64,000 bases of DNA from Nocardiopsis kunsanensis DSM 44524 (GTDB lineage: Bacteria; Actinomycetota; Actinomycetes; Streptosporangiales; Streptosporangiaceae). A program made the position numbers and the translations under genes. The notes beneath the pieces were generated by a model. It saw only the letters and a list, made by a program, of their open reading frames with translations. It was not told the DNA's origin and did not search any database. Below are positions 9,289-17,364 of the stretch, one piece after another; the stretch's first letter is position 1, and each line of letters opens with the position of its first letter. Location of the stretch: assembly GCF_000340965.1 (NCBI RefSeq), contig NZ_ANAY01000021.1, positions 1 to 64,000 on the forward strand, written 5' to 3'.

Positions 9289-10092
9289 GTGCCCACCAAG
9301 CGCCCCAGGCACCGCCGCCGGCGTCGCTACCCCACAGGGATCGCGCTCGGTCTGTGTGTCGTGTCCGGGGCCGCGGCCGTGTTGATGGTCAGCGTGCCGG
9401 AGGACTCCGACGGCCCCCCGGTGGCCGACCCGTCGGGTTCGCCCGCGAGCGACGGCGTCCCCGACGGTGACCGCCGGCACGGGACCGAGGAGCAGAGCTC
9501 GTCGCCGACCGCGCCGGAGGAGGACGAGGAGAACCCGCTCCTGCGTTCCGTCGAGGAAGAGGTCGACACCGCCGACGGCGACATCGAGACGGTCCCCGGT
9601 GAGAGCGAGGTCATGGGCGAAGGTCCGTTGACGACCTTCGCCGTCGAGGTGGAGCAGGGTCTGCCCGGTTCGGAGGAGGACTTCGCCGGGGCGGTCGAGA
9701 CGATCCTCGGCGATCCCCGCAGCTGGCGGGAGGACGGTGAACGCTCCCTGCAACGCGTCGACGACGCCGGCGACGCCGACGTGCGCGTGCTGCTGGCCGC
9801 GCCCGACACCGTCGACGAGCTCTGTGCCCCTCTGAGCACCAACGGCTATGTCTCCTGTGCCCAGGGGAGCCGGGCCATCATCAACCAGAACCGTTGGGTC
9901 TCCGGTGTCGACCACTTCGACGGCGACCTGGAGACCTATCGCATCTACCTCATCAACCACGAGGTGGGGCACACTTTCGGCCACGGCCACGTGGACTGCC
10001 CGGAGAAGGGCGCCCCCGCCCCGGTGATGCAGCAGCAGACCCTCGGCCTGCAGGGGTGCGAGCCCAGCGGGTGGGTCGACCTCGAGGGGTGA
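9289..10092 (+). CDS. secreted DUF3152-type protein with zinc metalloprotease motif
   Basis: 267 residues from a GTG at 9289 (AGAGG upstream). A very basic start (KRPRHRRRRR) leads into one membrane/signal segment (residues about 15-37), then an acidic, proline-rich spacer and a globular domain. Near the C-terminus is HEVGHTFGHGHVDCP, an extended HExxH-type zinc site with a third His, followed by APVMQQQT, a Met-turn-like segment. Two cysteine pairs (VDELCAPL, YVSCAQG, VDCPEKG, LQGCEPS) suggest disulfides outside the cell. DUF3152 proteins are widespread in actinomycetes and uncharacterised; proteolytic activity is inferred from the motif. It is divergent from the FAH-family gene. Confidence 0.8.
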   Translation: MPTKRPRHRRRRRYPTGIALGLCVVSGAAAVLMVSVPEDSDGPPVADPSGSPASDGVPDGDRRHGTEEQSSSPTAPEEDEENPLLRSVEEEVDTADGDIETVPGESEVMGEGPLTTFAVEVEQGLPGSEEDFAGAVETILGDPRSWREDGERSLQRVDDAGDADVRVLLAAPDTVDELCAPLSTNGYVSCAQGSRAIINQNRWVSGVDHFDGDLETYRIYLINHEVGHTFGHGHVDCPEKGAPAPVMQQQTLGLQGCEPSGWVDLEG

Positions 10093-10123
10093 GCCCGCTC
10101 TCCGCTCTCCCGTCCGTGCGGCC

Positions 10124-10300
10124 GTGTGCGACCACTACTGTCCTGGGCGGTACAGGACCGTCCTGGGCAACTGCCGTCCGTCCCGACGTGCAGCGTTCGG
10201 TGCCCTGGGTGCCGTTGCCGTGACCACGTCCCTGGCAGCCTGCGGAGGCCCCGACGGGGGCGAGGAGGGCCGACGAGCGCCCGAACCCCCGCCCCCGGCA
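10124..10300 (+). pseudogene. remnant or very short lipoprotein
   Basis: From a GTG at 10124 the frame reads a twin-arginine-like and lipobox stretch: SRRAAFGALGAVAVTTSLAACG, in two parts around residues 20-41, then an acidic/proline-rich linker. That is a convincing lipoprotein signal. What follows is not a domain: the sequence enters C-rich low-complexity DNA that also occurs at 51.2 kb, and the frame then overlaps the cimA 3' end. I therefore read it as a truncated lipoprotein gene, though a tiny secreted lipopeptide is possible. The end given is where protein-like sequence stops, not a stop codon. Confidence 0.35.
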
Positions 10301-10429
10301 CCACAAGAAACCCCGCTCCCTCAGCCCCGGACCACCCCGAACCATCTCGCCACGGCAAGACCGCCCAACCCCTGTCTCCCCCGGCACAGCAAGCCCCGTC
10401 CCCGTCCGAGGGCAAGAGCCCACCGGACA

Positions 10430-10473
10430 GAACCGGCCCGGCGCACGGGATCGACGCGCGGCCGGGCCGGTTC
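10430..10473 (-). terminator. cimA terminator
   Basis: Perfect 12-bp arms GAACCGGCCCGG (10430-10441) and its complement (10462-10473) with a 20-base loop, 11 bp past the cimA stop. Confidence 0.75.
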
Positions 10474-10484
10474 CGTGCGGAGGG

Positions 10485-12095
10485 TCAGACCTGGGGATAG
10501 CCCTGGCGCAGGAGCCCGTAGGTGACGGCCTGCTCCAGCGCCACCCAGGAGGCGTCGACGACGTTGGGCCCCGCGCCCACTGTCGTCCACTCCCCTACCC
10601 CGTCACTGAAGGTGATGAGGATGCGGGTGATGGCGTTGGTGCCCGAAGTGCCCTCGAGGATGCGGACCTTGTAGTCGGTCAGTTCCAGGCCGGCCAGCGC
10701 GGTGAAGACGTTCTCCATCGAGTTGCGCAGGGCGCGGTCCAGGGCGTTGACGGGGCCGTTGCCCTCTGCGGTGGCGATGATGCGCTCGCCCTTGACGGAG
10801 AGCTTCACGGTCGCCTCGGTCAGGCTCTCGTCGGCGCCGTCCGGCAGCCCCGCGCCCGAGGAGGGGCGGCGTTCGGTGATGACACGCCAGGACTCGGTCT
10901 CGAAGTAGCGCACCGGGCGGCCCATCTCCTCGAGCATGAGCAGTTCCAGGGAGGCGTCGGCGGCCTCGAAGCTGTACCCGGACAGCTCCAGTTCCTTGAC
11001 CCGCTCGACGACTCGTCCTGAGGCCGCCCGGTCATCGGACAGGTCCAGCCCCAGCTCCTGGGCCTTGAGTTCGACGGAGGCGCGCCCGGCCATGTCGGAG
11101 ACGAGCATGCGCATACGGTTGCCGACCAGCTCGGGTTCGGTGTGCTGGTACAGGTCCGGGTCGACCTTGATCGCGGAGGCGTGCAGCCCGGCCTTGTGCG
11201 CGAAGGCGGAGACCCCCACGTAGGGCTGGTGGGTGTCGGGTGCCAGGTTGACCAGGTCGGCGATGGCGTGGGCGACGCGGGTCATCTCCTCCAGGCAGCC
11301 TTCGGGCAGCACATCGCGTTCCTGTTTGAGGGCGAGGGCTCCGACCACGGAGAAGAGGTTGGCGTTGCCCACGCGCTCGCCGTACCCGTTGGCGGTGCAC
11401 TGCACGTGGGTGGCGCCGGCGTCGACGGCGGCGAGGGTGTTGGCGACCGCGCAGCCGGTGTCGTCCTGGGCGTGGATGCCCAGTCGTGCGCCGGTGGCTT
11501 CTGCGACCTCGGCCACGACGCGGGTGATGTCGGTGGGGAGCATGCCGCCGTTGGTGTCGCACAGAACGACGACGTCGGCTCCGGCACCGGCGGCGGCGCG
11601 GACGACGTCGAGTGCGTGTTCGGGGTCGTGGTGGTAGCCGTCGAAGAAGTGCTCGCAGTCGACGAAGACCCGCTGCCGGTGTTCGCGCAGGTACTCGACG
11701 GTGTCGGCGATCATGGCGAGGTTCTCGTCCGGGGTCGTGCGCAGGGCGCGCTCGACGTGCCGGCTGTCGCTCTTGGCGACGAGGGTGACGACCGGGGCGC
11801 CGCTGTCACGCAGGGCGGCCACCTGGGGGTCGTCGGCCGCCCGGACACCGGCGCGGCGGGTCGCGCCGAACGCGGTGAGCCGGGCGTGCTTCAGCGTCAG
11901 CTCTTGTCGGGCACGCTGGAAGAACTCGGTGTCCTTGGGGTTGGCCCCCGGCCACCCTCCCTCGATGAAGGCGACCCCGAAGTCGTCGAGCAGCTTCGCG
12001 ATGGCCAGCTTGTCCGAGACACGGAGGTTGATGCCCTCGCGCTGGGCGCCGTCGCGCAGCGTGGTGTCGAAGACGTGGAAACTGTCGTCCCTCAT
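10485..12095 (-). CDS. cimA: (R)-citramalate synthase
   Basis: A 536-residue member of the isopropylmalate/homocitrate/citramalate synthase family. The TIM barrel begins FDTTLRDGAQREGINL (residues 9-24). Metal-binding GIHAQDDTGCAVAN lies near residue 210, GNANLFSVVGAL near 245 and HKAGLHASA near 300. A C-terminal regulatory domain, with the LEGTSGTNAITRI segment, occupies about residues 400-530. The length and the FIEGGWPGANPKD motif fit CimA, which condenses pyruvate with acetyl-CoA on the threonine-independent route to isoleucine, rather than LeuA. It lies next to ilvE and leuB, and is controlled by an attenuator and a palindromic site upstream. Confidence 0.88.
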   Translation of the reverse strand: MRDDSFHVFDTTLRDGAQREGINLRVSDKLAIAKLLDDFGVAFIEGGWPGANPKDTEFFQRARQELTLKHARLTAFGATRRAGVRAADDPQVAALRDSGAPVVTLVAKSDSRHVERALRTTPDENLAMIADTVEYLREHRQRVFVDCEHFFDGYHHDPEHALDVVRAAAGAGADVVVLCDTNGGMLPTDITRVVAEVAEATGARLGIHAQDDTGCAVANTLAAVDAGATHVQCTANGYGERVGNANLFSVVGALALKQERDVLPEGCLEEMTRVAHAIADLVNLAPDTHQPYVGVSAFAHKAGLHASAIKVDPDLYQHTEPELVGNRMRMLVSDMAGRASVELKAQELGLDLSDDRAASGRVVERVKELELSGYSFEAADASLELLMLEEMGRPVRYFETESWRVITERRPSSGAGLPDGADESLTEATVKLSVKGERIIATAEGNGPVNALDRALRNSMENVFTALAGLELTDYKVRILEGTSGTNAITRILITFSDGVGEWTTVGAGPNVVDASWVALEQAVTYGLLRQGYPQV

Positions 12096-12149
12096 GGGTG
12101 GTTACTCCCGAAGGTGGATTCTGTGGTGTGGCCGACCACCCTCGCCAAC

Positions 12150-12179
12150 AAAAAAGACCCCTCGTGGACACGAGAGGTC
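12150..12179 (-). terminator. cimA attenuator terminator
   Basis: On the minus strand GACCTCTCGTG pairs with CACGAGGGGTC (one G-U pair) and is followed by six T. It lies between the leader peptide and cimA. Upstream, GCGCGCCGGC/GCCGGCGCGC forms a competing hairpin, and GACCCC just before it can pair with the GGGGTC arm. This is the alternative folding expected of a translation-coupled attenuator. Confidence 0.75.
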
Positions 12180-12203
12180 AGCGCGCCGGCGGGGTCCGAA
12201 TCG

Positions 12204-12263
12204 TCAGCCGGCGCGCCTCACGATAATGAGAACCTGAGACGGCATGTTTTCAGTGTGCCACAT
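12204..12263 (-). CDS. cimA leader peptide (branched-chain attenuator)
   Basis: A 19-codon frame, MWHTENMPSQVLIIVRRAG, or 13 codons from the inner ATG at 12245. Five consecutive codons are Val-Leu-Ile-Ile-Val, and the stop codon sits in the first arm of the hairpin that precedes the terminator. Stalling at these codons when branched-chain amino acids are scarce would favour antitermination and cimA expression. Attenuation is known for ilvB and leuA in actinobacteria; a cimA case is less usual. The exact start is uncertain because no strong ribosome site is present. Confidence 0.7.
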   Translation of the reverse strand: MWHTENMPSQVLIIVRRAG

Positions 12264-12295
12264 GCTCTCGGGCTGCCGGCCCATCAGAGGCAGAT

Positions 12296-12312
12296 GTCTC
12301 ACCTGCTGAAAC
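12296..12312. promoter_or_regulatory. candidate NdgR operator upstream of cimA
   Basis: GTCTCACCTGCTGAAAC on the plus strand matches the ilvB site (GTCTCACCATGTGAAAC) at 14 of 17 positions. It lies 33 bp upstream of the longer leader start. Confidence 0.5.
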
Positions 12313-12317
12313 GCGAA

Positions 12318-12351
12318 CCACCCGGGTCCGGTGGCCCCGGACGCCGGGTGG
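12318..12351 (-). terminator. ilvE terminator
   Basis: Nested stems: outer CCACCCGG/CCGGGTGG and inner GTCCGG/CCGGAC, 55 bp after the ilvE stop. Confidence 0.6.
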
Positions 12352-12406
12352 CGCTGTGTGCCGGTGCGGGGGCGGCTGCGCGGCGCCCCGCCTCACCCGC
12401 TGCCGC

Positions 12407-13525
12407 TCACTGGAAGCGGGTGATCCAGCCGTGCTCGTCGGGCCGCTTGCCGGTCTGCAGGCCGACCAGTTCCTCGCGCAGGCGCATGGTGACCGGGCCG
12501 GGTTCGCCGTCGCCGATGGCGAACCCGCCCTCGTCGCTCTTGACGAAACCGACCGGTGTGACGACCGCGGCGGTCCCGCACGCGAAGACCTCGGTCATCT
12601 CGCCGGACTCGGCGGCGCGGCGCCACTCGTCGATGGACAGCGGCTCCTCCTCGACGGGCAGTCCCAGGTCGGGGGCGAGGGTGAGGAGGGAGTCGCGGGT
12701 GATGCCGGGCAGGAGCGTTCCGGTGAGCGGCGGGGTGCGCAGTTTCGCGTTCTCGCCCGAGCCGAACACGAACCACAGGTTCATGCCGCCCATCTCCTCG
12801 ACCCAGCGGTGCTCGTGGGCGTCGAGCCAGACGACCTGGTCACAGCCCTTCTCGACCGCCTGCGACTGGGCGAGGAAGCTCGCGGCGTAGTTGCCGGCGA
12901 ACTTGGCCGCACCGGTCCCGCCGGGGGCGGCGCGGGTGAAGTCCTTGGACAGCCACACGGTGACGGGCTGGACGCCGCCCGAGAAGTAGGAGCCGACCGG
13001 CGAGGCGATCAGCATGAACAGGTAGCTGCGGGAGGGATGGTTGACGCCGAGGCCGACGTCCGTCGCGATCATGAACGGGCGCAGGTAGAGGCTGAAGTAC
13101 TCCTTGTCGGGGACCCAGTCACCGTCGTGTTCCAGCAGCACCTCGATGGACCTGGTGAACAGGTCCTCGGGCAGCGCGGGCATGGCCATGCGCTCGGCGC
13201 TGCGGTTGAAACGGGCGGCGTTGGCCTCGGGGCGGAAGGAGGAGAGGCTGCCGTCGGGGTGGCGGTAGGCCTTGAGACCTTCGAAGATCTCCTGGGCGTA
13301 GTGGAGGGCGGCGGTGGCCGGGTCGAGGGCGAGGGGCCCGTAGGGCTCGAGTTTCGCGTCGTGCCAGCCCTGGCCCTCGGTGTAGCGGATGGTGACCATG
13401 TGGTCGGTGAATACCTGGCCGAACCCGGGATTCTCCAGCAGCTGTGCCCGCTCTTCCGGGGTCTTCCGGTCGGCGGAGAGCTGGATGTCGAACGTCAACC
13501 CGCTTGTGGTGGCGTCGTTGTTCAT
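12407..13525 (-). CDS. ilvE: branched-chain amino-acid aminotransferase
   Basis: A 372-residue fold-type IV PLP enzyme. It transfers the amino group of glutamate to the 2-oxo acids of leucine, isoleucine and valine. Recognisable blocks are [18 protein letters not shown] (about residues 82-99), [11 protein letters not shown], the lysine segment [14 protein letters not shown] (about 205-218), [10 protein letters not shown] and [14 protein letters not shown] near residue 330. The start at 13525 (MNNDATTSG) follows GAGAGGAT; a longer frame to 13597 lacks a ribosome site. The length fits the actinobacterial enzyme. It has its own terminator and a separate 5' region, so it need not be co-transcribed with leuB. 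Confidence 0.95.
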   Translation of the reverse strand: MNNDATTSGLTFDIQLSADRKTPEERAQLLENPGFGQVFTDHMVTIRYTEGQGWHDAKLEPYGPLALDPATAALHYAQEIFEGLKAYRHPDGSLSSFRPEANAARFNRSAERMAMPALPEDLFTRSIEVLLEHDGDWVPDKEYFSLYLRPFMIATDVGLGVNHPSRSYLFMLIASPVGSYFSGGVQPVTVWLSKDFTRAAPGGTGAAKFAGNYAASFLAQSQAVEKGCDQVVWLDAHEHRWVEEMGGMNLWFVFGSGENAKLRTPPLTGTLLPGITRDSLLTLAPDLGLPVEEEPLSIDEWRRAAESGEMTEVFACGTAAVVTPVGFVKSDEGGFAIGDGEPGPVTMRLREELVGLQTGKRPDEHGWITRFQ

Positions 13526-13549
13526 GCGTAGATCCTCTCGGGTACATCG

Positions 13550-13569
13550 GGCCGGCAGCGCTGCCGGCC
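13550..13569. repeat. 20-bp perfect palindrome in the ilvE 5' region
   Basis: GGCCGGCAGCGCTGCCGGCC lies 24 bp upstream of the ilvE start. It could be a hairpin in the mRNA leader or a binding site. No leader peptide or U tract accompanies it. Confidence 0.5.
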
Positions 13570-13652
13570 TGAGATCCAGTCTGTCGGATGAGCTCACCCG
13601 GTGCCAGGGTCGATGTTTCGCGCGACGCCCGGTTCAGGGACATACGAAGCAC

Positions 13653-13687
13653 CGACAGGCGCGCTCGGTTCCCGGGCGCGCCTGTCG
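13653..13687 (-). terminator. leuB terminator
   Basis: Perfect 12-bp arms CGACAGGCGCGC and complement with an 11-base loop, 74 bp past the leuB stop. Confidence 0.7.
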
Positions 13688-13760
13688 ACTCCCACGTCGG
13701 TGGCCGTGTGGTGCCGCCGGGCCACGCCCTTCGGGTGGCGGCCGGGCGGTCGGGTGGTGC

Positions 13761-14819
13761 CTAGCCCTGCTCGGCCACCCGTGCGGCGAGGTCGTCGCCG
13801 ATACGGGAGGTGGAACGCTCCTCGTCGCCGCGGGTCCTGAGGTCGGCGGCGACGGCGTTCTCGACCTTGCGTGCGGCCTCGGGCATGCCCAGGTGCTCCA
13901 GCATGGTCGCGGCCGAGAGCACGGTGGCGGTGGGGTCGGCCTTGCCCTGGCCGGCGATGTCGGGGGCCGAGCCGTGCACGGGCTCGAACATGCTGGGGAA
14001 GGTGCGGTCGGGGTTGACGTTCCCGCTCGCGGCCAGGCCGATGCCGCCGGTGATGGCGGCGCCGATGTCGGTGATGATGTCGCCGAAGAGGTTGTCGGTG
14101 ACGACCACGTCGAACCGTCCGGGCTGGTCGACGAAGAACATCGATGCGGCGTCGACGTGGCAGTAGTTCACGGACACCTGCGGGTACTCGGCGGCGACCT
14201 CCTTGAGTACGCGCTGGTAGAGGTCGCCGGCGAAGGTGAGGACGTTGTCCTTGTGCACCAGGGTCAGCTTCCGGCGGGGGCGCTCGGCCGCCTTGGCGAA
14301 GGCGTAGCGGATGAGGCGTTCCACGCCCACGCGGGTGTTGACGCTGTCCTGGGTGGCGATCTCGTTGGGGGTGCCCTTGCGCAGCACACCGCCCGCACCC
14401 GCGTAGGGCCCCTCGGTCCCTTCGCGCACCACGAGCATGTCGATGTCCTCGGGGGCCACCCCCGCCAGCGGGGTGCGCACTCCGGGGAACAGGCGCACGG
14501 GGCGCAGGTTGACGTAGTGGTCGAAGTCGAAGCGGAGCTTGAGCAGCAGTCCGCGTTCCAGGACACCGCTGGGCACGGAGGGGTCGCCGACCGCACCGAG
14601 GTAGATGGCTTCCTGCTGGGCGAGCTCGGACTCGACCGATTCGGGCAGGGTCTCACCGGTGCGGTGCCACAGCTCGGCGCCGAGTTCGTACTCGGTGGTC
14701 TCGAACGCCAGGTCGTGCTGGGCCGCAACGGTGTCGAGCACCTTGAGGCCCTCGCCGACGACCTCGGGTCCGATCCCGTCGCCGGGGATGACGGCCAGTT
14801 TCACGGTGCGCGCTGCCAT
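13761..14819 (-). CDS. leuB: 3-isopropylmalate dehydrogenase
   Basis: A 352-residue member of the isocitrate/isopropylmalate dehydrogenase family. It starts [15 protein letters not shown] after MAART. Substrate and metal sites are visible: [12 protein letters not shown] (about residues 130-141), [11 protein letters not shown] (about 184-194) and [17 protein letters not shown] (about 236-252). NAD binding is at [19 protein letters not shown] (about 280-298). It oxidises and decarboxylates 3-isopropylmalate to 2-oxoisocaproate. The gene has a candidate operator 29 bp upstream and its own terminator, so it looks like a single-gene unit between ilvE and the accessory DNA. Confidence 0.96.
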   Translation of the reverse strand: MAARTVKLAVIPGDGIGPEVVGEGLKVLDTVAAQHDLAFETTEYELGAELWHRTGETLPESVESELAQQEAIYLGAVGDPSVPSGVLERGLLLKLRFDFDHYVNLRPVRLFPGVRTPLAGVAPEDIDMLVVREGTEGPYAGAGGVLRKGTPNEIATQDSVNTRVGVERLIRYAFAKAAERPRRKLTLVHKDNVLTFAGDLYQRVLKEVAAEYPQVSVNYCHVDAASMFFVDQPGRFDVVVTDNLFGDIITDIGAAITGGIGLAASGNVNPDRTFPSMFEPVHGSAPDIAGQGKADPTATVLSAATMLEHLGMPEAARKVENAVAADLRTRGDEERSTSRIGDDLAARVAEQG

Positions 14820-14847
14820 ACGGACTGCCTAACTCGGACTCGATCCC

Positions 14848-14864
14848 ATCTCACCTGATGAGAT
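14848..14864. promoter_or_regulatory. candidate NdgR operator upstream of leuB
   Basis: ATCTCACCTGATGAGAT is a clean inverted repeat (ATCTCA n5 TGAGAT). It matches the ilvB site at 11 of 17 positions, with both half-sites conserved. Confidence 0.5.
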
Positions 14865-15010
14865 CCGAATGAACACTGAATGAGACAACCCTACCGCCTC
14901 ACCCGCACGCCCGCGCCCTCGGCCCGCATCCGACCTGGGAACGGCCCCCGGACGCGACGGGCCCGCACCCCGGGATGAGGAACGGGGGGCGGGCCGGACG
15001 CGGCGCGGCG

Positions 15011-15088
15011 TCAGTCGCGGCGGTTGATGGCCTCCTGCAGGGCGCGCTGCAGCTCGTCGTCGGCGGGGTGGTCGGCCGTCTGGTACAT
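15011..15088 (-). CDS. possible 25-residue peptide
   Basis: A short frame MYQTADHPADDELQRALQEA plus five residues (INRRD), with GGAG 7 bases upstream of the ATG. It is acidic then amphipathic, and could form one helix. Overlapping longer frames in this stretch have poor composition. It lies alone between leuB and the glycosyltransferase operon. I do not recognise it; it may be a real small protein or the tail of a decayed gene. Confidence 0.3.
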   Translation of the reverse strand: MYQTADHPADDELQRALQEAINRRD

Positions 15089-15418
15089 GGCAGTCTCCAG
15101 GATCGCGAGGCCACCGGCACCTGCGAGGGTCCGGTGTTGCGTGTTGGAAGGACCGCGGGGCCCGATCCGTGGGCGTCGCGGCAGAAACGCGGGCGACAGT
15201 GTCCGCGAACAAGGAGCTCAGCACCTCGGCGGGTTCGGCCGGGGTCGCCCCGGACCTCCGGTTCGAGGCACGCGGGGCACCGGGCGGCGGGACCGGGATC
15301 CGAAAGCCGGACGCCGCAGACTCCTACTAGGACGACAGACTATCGGATGTCCAACTATGTAACCAGAAGATCTCACTATGTGATACGCACGATCGGAAAT
15401 CGCAGGTCACGACAGAAA
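15089..15418. promoter_or_regulatory. AT-richer region with spaced ACTATGT repeats
   Basis: No convincing gene. A relatively AT-rich patch at 15330-15385 has ACTATGT at 15354-15360 and 15375-15381 (21 bp apart, two helical turns), the second inside the palindrome TCACTATGTGA, plus a related ACTATCG at 15339. It resembles a cluster of regulator sites upstream of the leftward small ORF. Confidence 0.4.
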
Positions 15419-15446
15419 GAACGCGGACCCCGAAGGGCCCGCGTTC
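15419..15446 (-). terminator. terminator of the glycosyltransferase operon
   Basis: 12-bp arms GAACGCGGACCC and GGGCCCGCGTTC (one mismatch) around a 4-base loop, followed on the minus strand by TTTC. It lies 12 bp after the last stop of the operon. Confidence 0.7.
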
Positions 15447-15458
15447 AACCGGTCGACG

Positions 15459-15941
15459 TCACGTGGCCGCCCCGGCCGCCTCCGTCCGCACCACCGGCTC
15501 GGCCCCGCTGTCCCGGACCGGGGTCAGAACCCCCTCGCCGGCCCTCTCCGCCTCGGTCGGCCGTTGCGGCTCCGGGACCTCTTCCCTGGGCCCCTCGTGC
15601 CCGGGACCGTGTGTACGGGACAGGAACCCGGCCGCGTGCGACAGACGCTCCAGCAGCTCGTCCATGCGGGCCTCCACCTCCTCACGGTCGTCGGCGGCGA
15701 GCTCACCGCACTCCAGCCCCTGCCCGTCGATACTCATACGCCAGCTCCACACCTCCCGGCGCAGCCGGACCAGGTTCCGGGCCAGGTACACGACCGCGGC
15801 CAGGAGGGCCCCGTACACGGACAGTTCCGCCGCCTGCCACGGCCCGAGCGACCCGCGGAACAGGGGCAGGGCCACCGCTGCGAGCCCCGCCAGGAAGAGC
15901 GTCGGCGGCACCAGGGAAAAATGCGTTCGCAACAAATGCAC
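15459..15941 (-). CDS. small membrane protein with cytoplasmic helical tail
   Basis: 160 residues from a GTG at 15941 with GAGGAGG upstream. Two hydrophobic segments (LVPPTLFLAGLAAVALPLF, about residues 10-28, and LSVYGALLAAVVYLARNLV, about 41-60) form a hairpin in the membrane. A charged helical region RREEVEARMDELLERL-like (about 85-105) and an acidic/proline-rich C-terminus follow. It is the last gene of the operon, 28 bp after the upstream stop. Its layout mirrors that of the first gene of the operon (20761-21138), though the sequences are not clearly homologous. I do not recognise a family. It may anchor or organise the glycosyltransferases at the membrane; this is inference. Confidence 0.65.
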   Translation of the reverse strand: MHLLRTHFSLVPPTLFLAGLAAVALPLFRGSLGPWQAAELSVYGALLAAVVYLARNLVRLRREVWSWRMSIDGQGLECGELAADDREEVEARMDELLERLSHAAGFLSRTHGPGHEGPREEVPEPQRPTEAERAGEGVLTPVRDSGAEPVVRTEAAGAAT

Positions 15942-15969
15942 GAGTCCTCCTCGATCCTCTCCCGGTCCT

Positions 15970-17364
15970 TCAGCGAGGACCGGATCCGCGGCCCAGGACC
16001 AACCGGGCAGCGCGCCCGCGCGTGAGCGCACGGATCCGGCGTTCCCAGCGCTGCGCGTCCTCCTTCAGAGCCCTGGACTCACGGCGGGCCTGCCGGGTGC
16101 GCTCGTCCCCCTCCCGGGGCCAGGGCGGGGCTTCCTCCACCACCGAGTGCGATTCCGCCGTACACGCGTTCCACGGCGGTGCCGTACCCCCGAGCCCCGC
16201 ACCGGTCAGGCGCGCACGGGCGAGAGCGGCGGTACGTTCCCAACGCAGCTCGCCCCGTTTCCCGCACGGGACGGTCAGGAGCCCGGCCGCGCGTTCGTCG
16301 GCGGCGGCCGCCAGGGTGCTGAGCGCGTCGGGGGCCAGTTCGACCCCGGCCGGCAGCCAGAGACGGAAAGGCACCTCGGGCCCGGGTTCGGAAGTATGGT
16401 CCGCAAAACCCACGCGCGGTTCGTACCGGTAGAGCTCGCGCAGCAGCCGGACGGTCCCGGCCGTGGCGCGGTCCCGCGCGCCCCAGGGTCCCACGAGGGT
16501 GAGGACCAGGTCGGCGTCGTTGCTGTTGAGCAGGCTGTCGGCGGTGATGCGGACCTCTTCGGCGCTCACGTGGAAGGCGTCGACGACCACGTCCGTGAAG
16601 GGCACCTCCCACAGGCGTGCGGGCCGGGCCCGCCGTGCCGGGTGCCAGGGCACACGGTGTTCCAGTTCGGGGTCGCGGTCCGGGAGCGGGGGTTCGTCCG
16701 GGCCGTCGGTGCGGGCCTTCACGGTGGTTCCGGTGTCCTTCTCGGCCGGGTCCACCAGTTCGGTGCGCGGTCCCGGGACCAGAACAGCACCGAACTGGAG
16801 CATGCGGTGCAGGAGCTCCTCGGGCGCCCGTGTGTCGGCGACCCCGACCTCGGCGAGCAGGGCACGCGGGTGCGAGGCCGGTGCCTTCGGGTACACGTCC
16901 CGCAGCCGGTCGGGCCTCGGGCCGCCGGTGCCGGACTCGACCGTGGCCCGTCCCACGGCGACGGCGGCGTGTTCTGCCAGGTGGGCGCGTACGTGGCCGT
17001 CGACCTCGCTGCGCCGGGGCACGGTGCCGGGCCGGGCCAGCAGCACCACGTCACCCCCGGCCTCCGCCAGCCCCGCGCGGGCGAGCTCCCAGAGCCGGGC
17101 CGGGCCGGGCACCGTCAGGACCCGCTGTCCGGGCGGTTCGGGGTCGGTCGACGGCACTGTGGTGCACAGCAGGACGTCGAGGTCCCCGTCCGGACCGATG
17201 CGTTCCCGTACCCGCCCCATCACGTGCTCGAGCTCGCCCTCGTCGCCGGTGCCGGACGCGTCCGGCACCGGGATCACCACGGTCGCCCCGGGCCGGGGCC
17301 CCAGGGGCGGCAGCAGACCGTCCGCCCGTACCTCACGGTTCGCTGTCACGGCCACTCCCCTCAT
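15970..17364 (-). CDS. degenerate GT2-like protein (operon gene 4)
   Basis: 464 residues from an ATG that overlaps the preceding stop (ATGA at 17361-17364), so translation is coupled. An N-terminal Rossmann-like segment ATVVIPVPDASG opens the first half. A second GT-A-like half starts near FTDVVVDAFHVSAEEV, with LVLTLVGPWGARDR and RLWLPAGVELAPDALSTL. No DxD motif is evident in either half. A basic helix (TRQARRESRALKEDAQRW region) ends the protein. It shares architecture with the upstream gene, and the two look like duplicated, catalytically reduced glycosyltransferases. They could be a partner subunit or scaffold of the active GT2 enzyme. Function unknown. Confidence 0.7.
   Translation of the reverse strand: MRGVAVTANREVRADGLLPPLGPRPGATVVIPVPDASGTGDEGELEHVMGRVRERIGPDGDLDVLLCTTVPSTDPEPPGQRVLTVPGPARLWELARAGLAEAGGDVVLLARPGTVPRRSEVDGHVRAHLAEHAAVAVGRATVESGTGGPRPDRLRDVYPKAPASHPRALLAEVGVADTRAPEELLHRMLQFGAVLVPGPRTELVDPAEKDTGTTVKARTDGPDEPPLPDRDPELEHRVPWHPARRARPARLWEVPFTDVVVDAFHVSAEEVRITADSLLNSNDADLVLTLVGPWGARDRATAGTVRLLRELYRYEPRVGFADHTSEPGPEVPFRLWLPAGVELAPDALSTLAAAADERAAGLLTVPCGKRGELRWERTAALARARLTGAGLGGTAPPWNACTAESHSVVEEAPPWPREGDERTRQARRESRALKEDAQRWERRIRALTRGRAARLVLGRGSGPR

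Noticed and set aside
8320-9990. A continuous minus-strand frame of 556 residues covering the FAH-family gene
   Set aside because: Only the part from 9120 is FAH-like; beyond it the frame is the complement of the DUF3152 gene, and GGGAGG marks the GTG at 9120 as the start.
14829-15224. 131-residue minus-strand frame downstream of the ACTATGT repeats
   Set aside because: The first 30 codons look plausible but the rest is Arg/Pro-rich and overlaps the leuB 5' region and its operator; coding is not supported.
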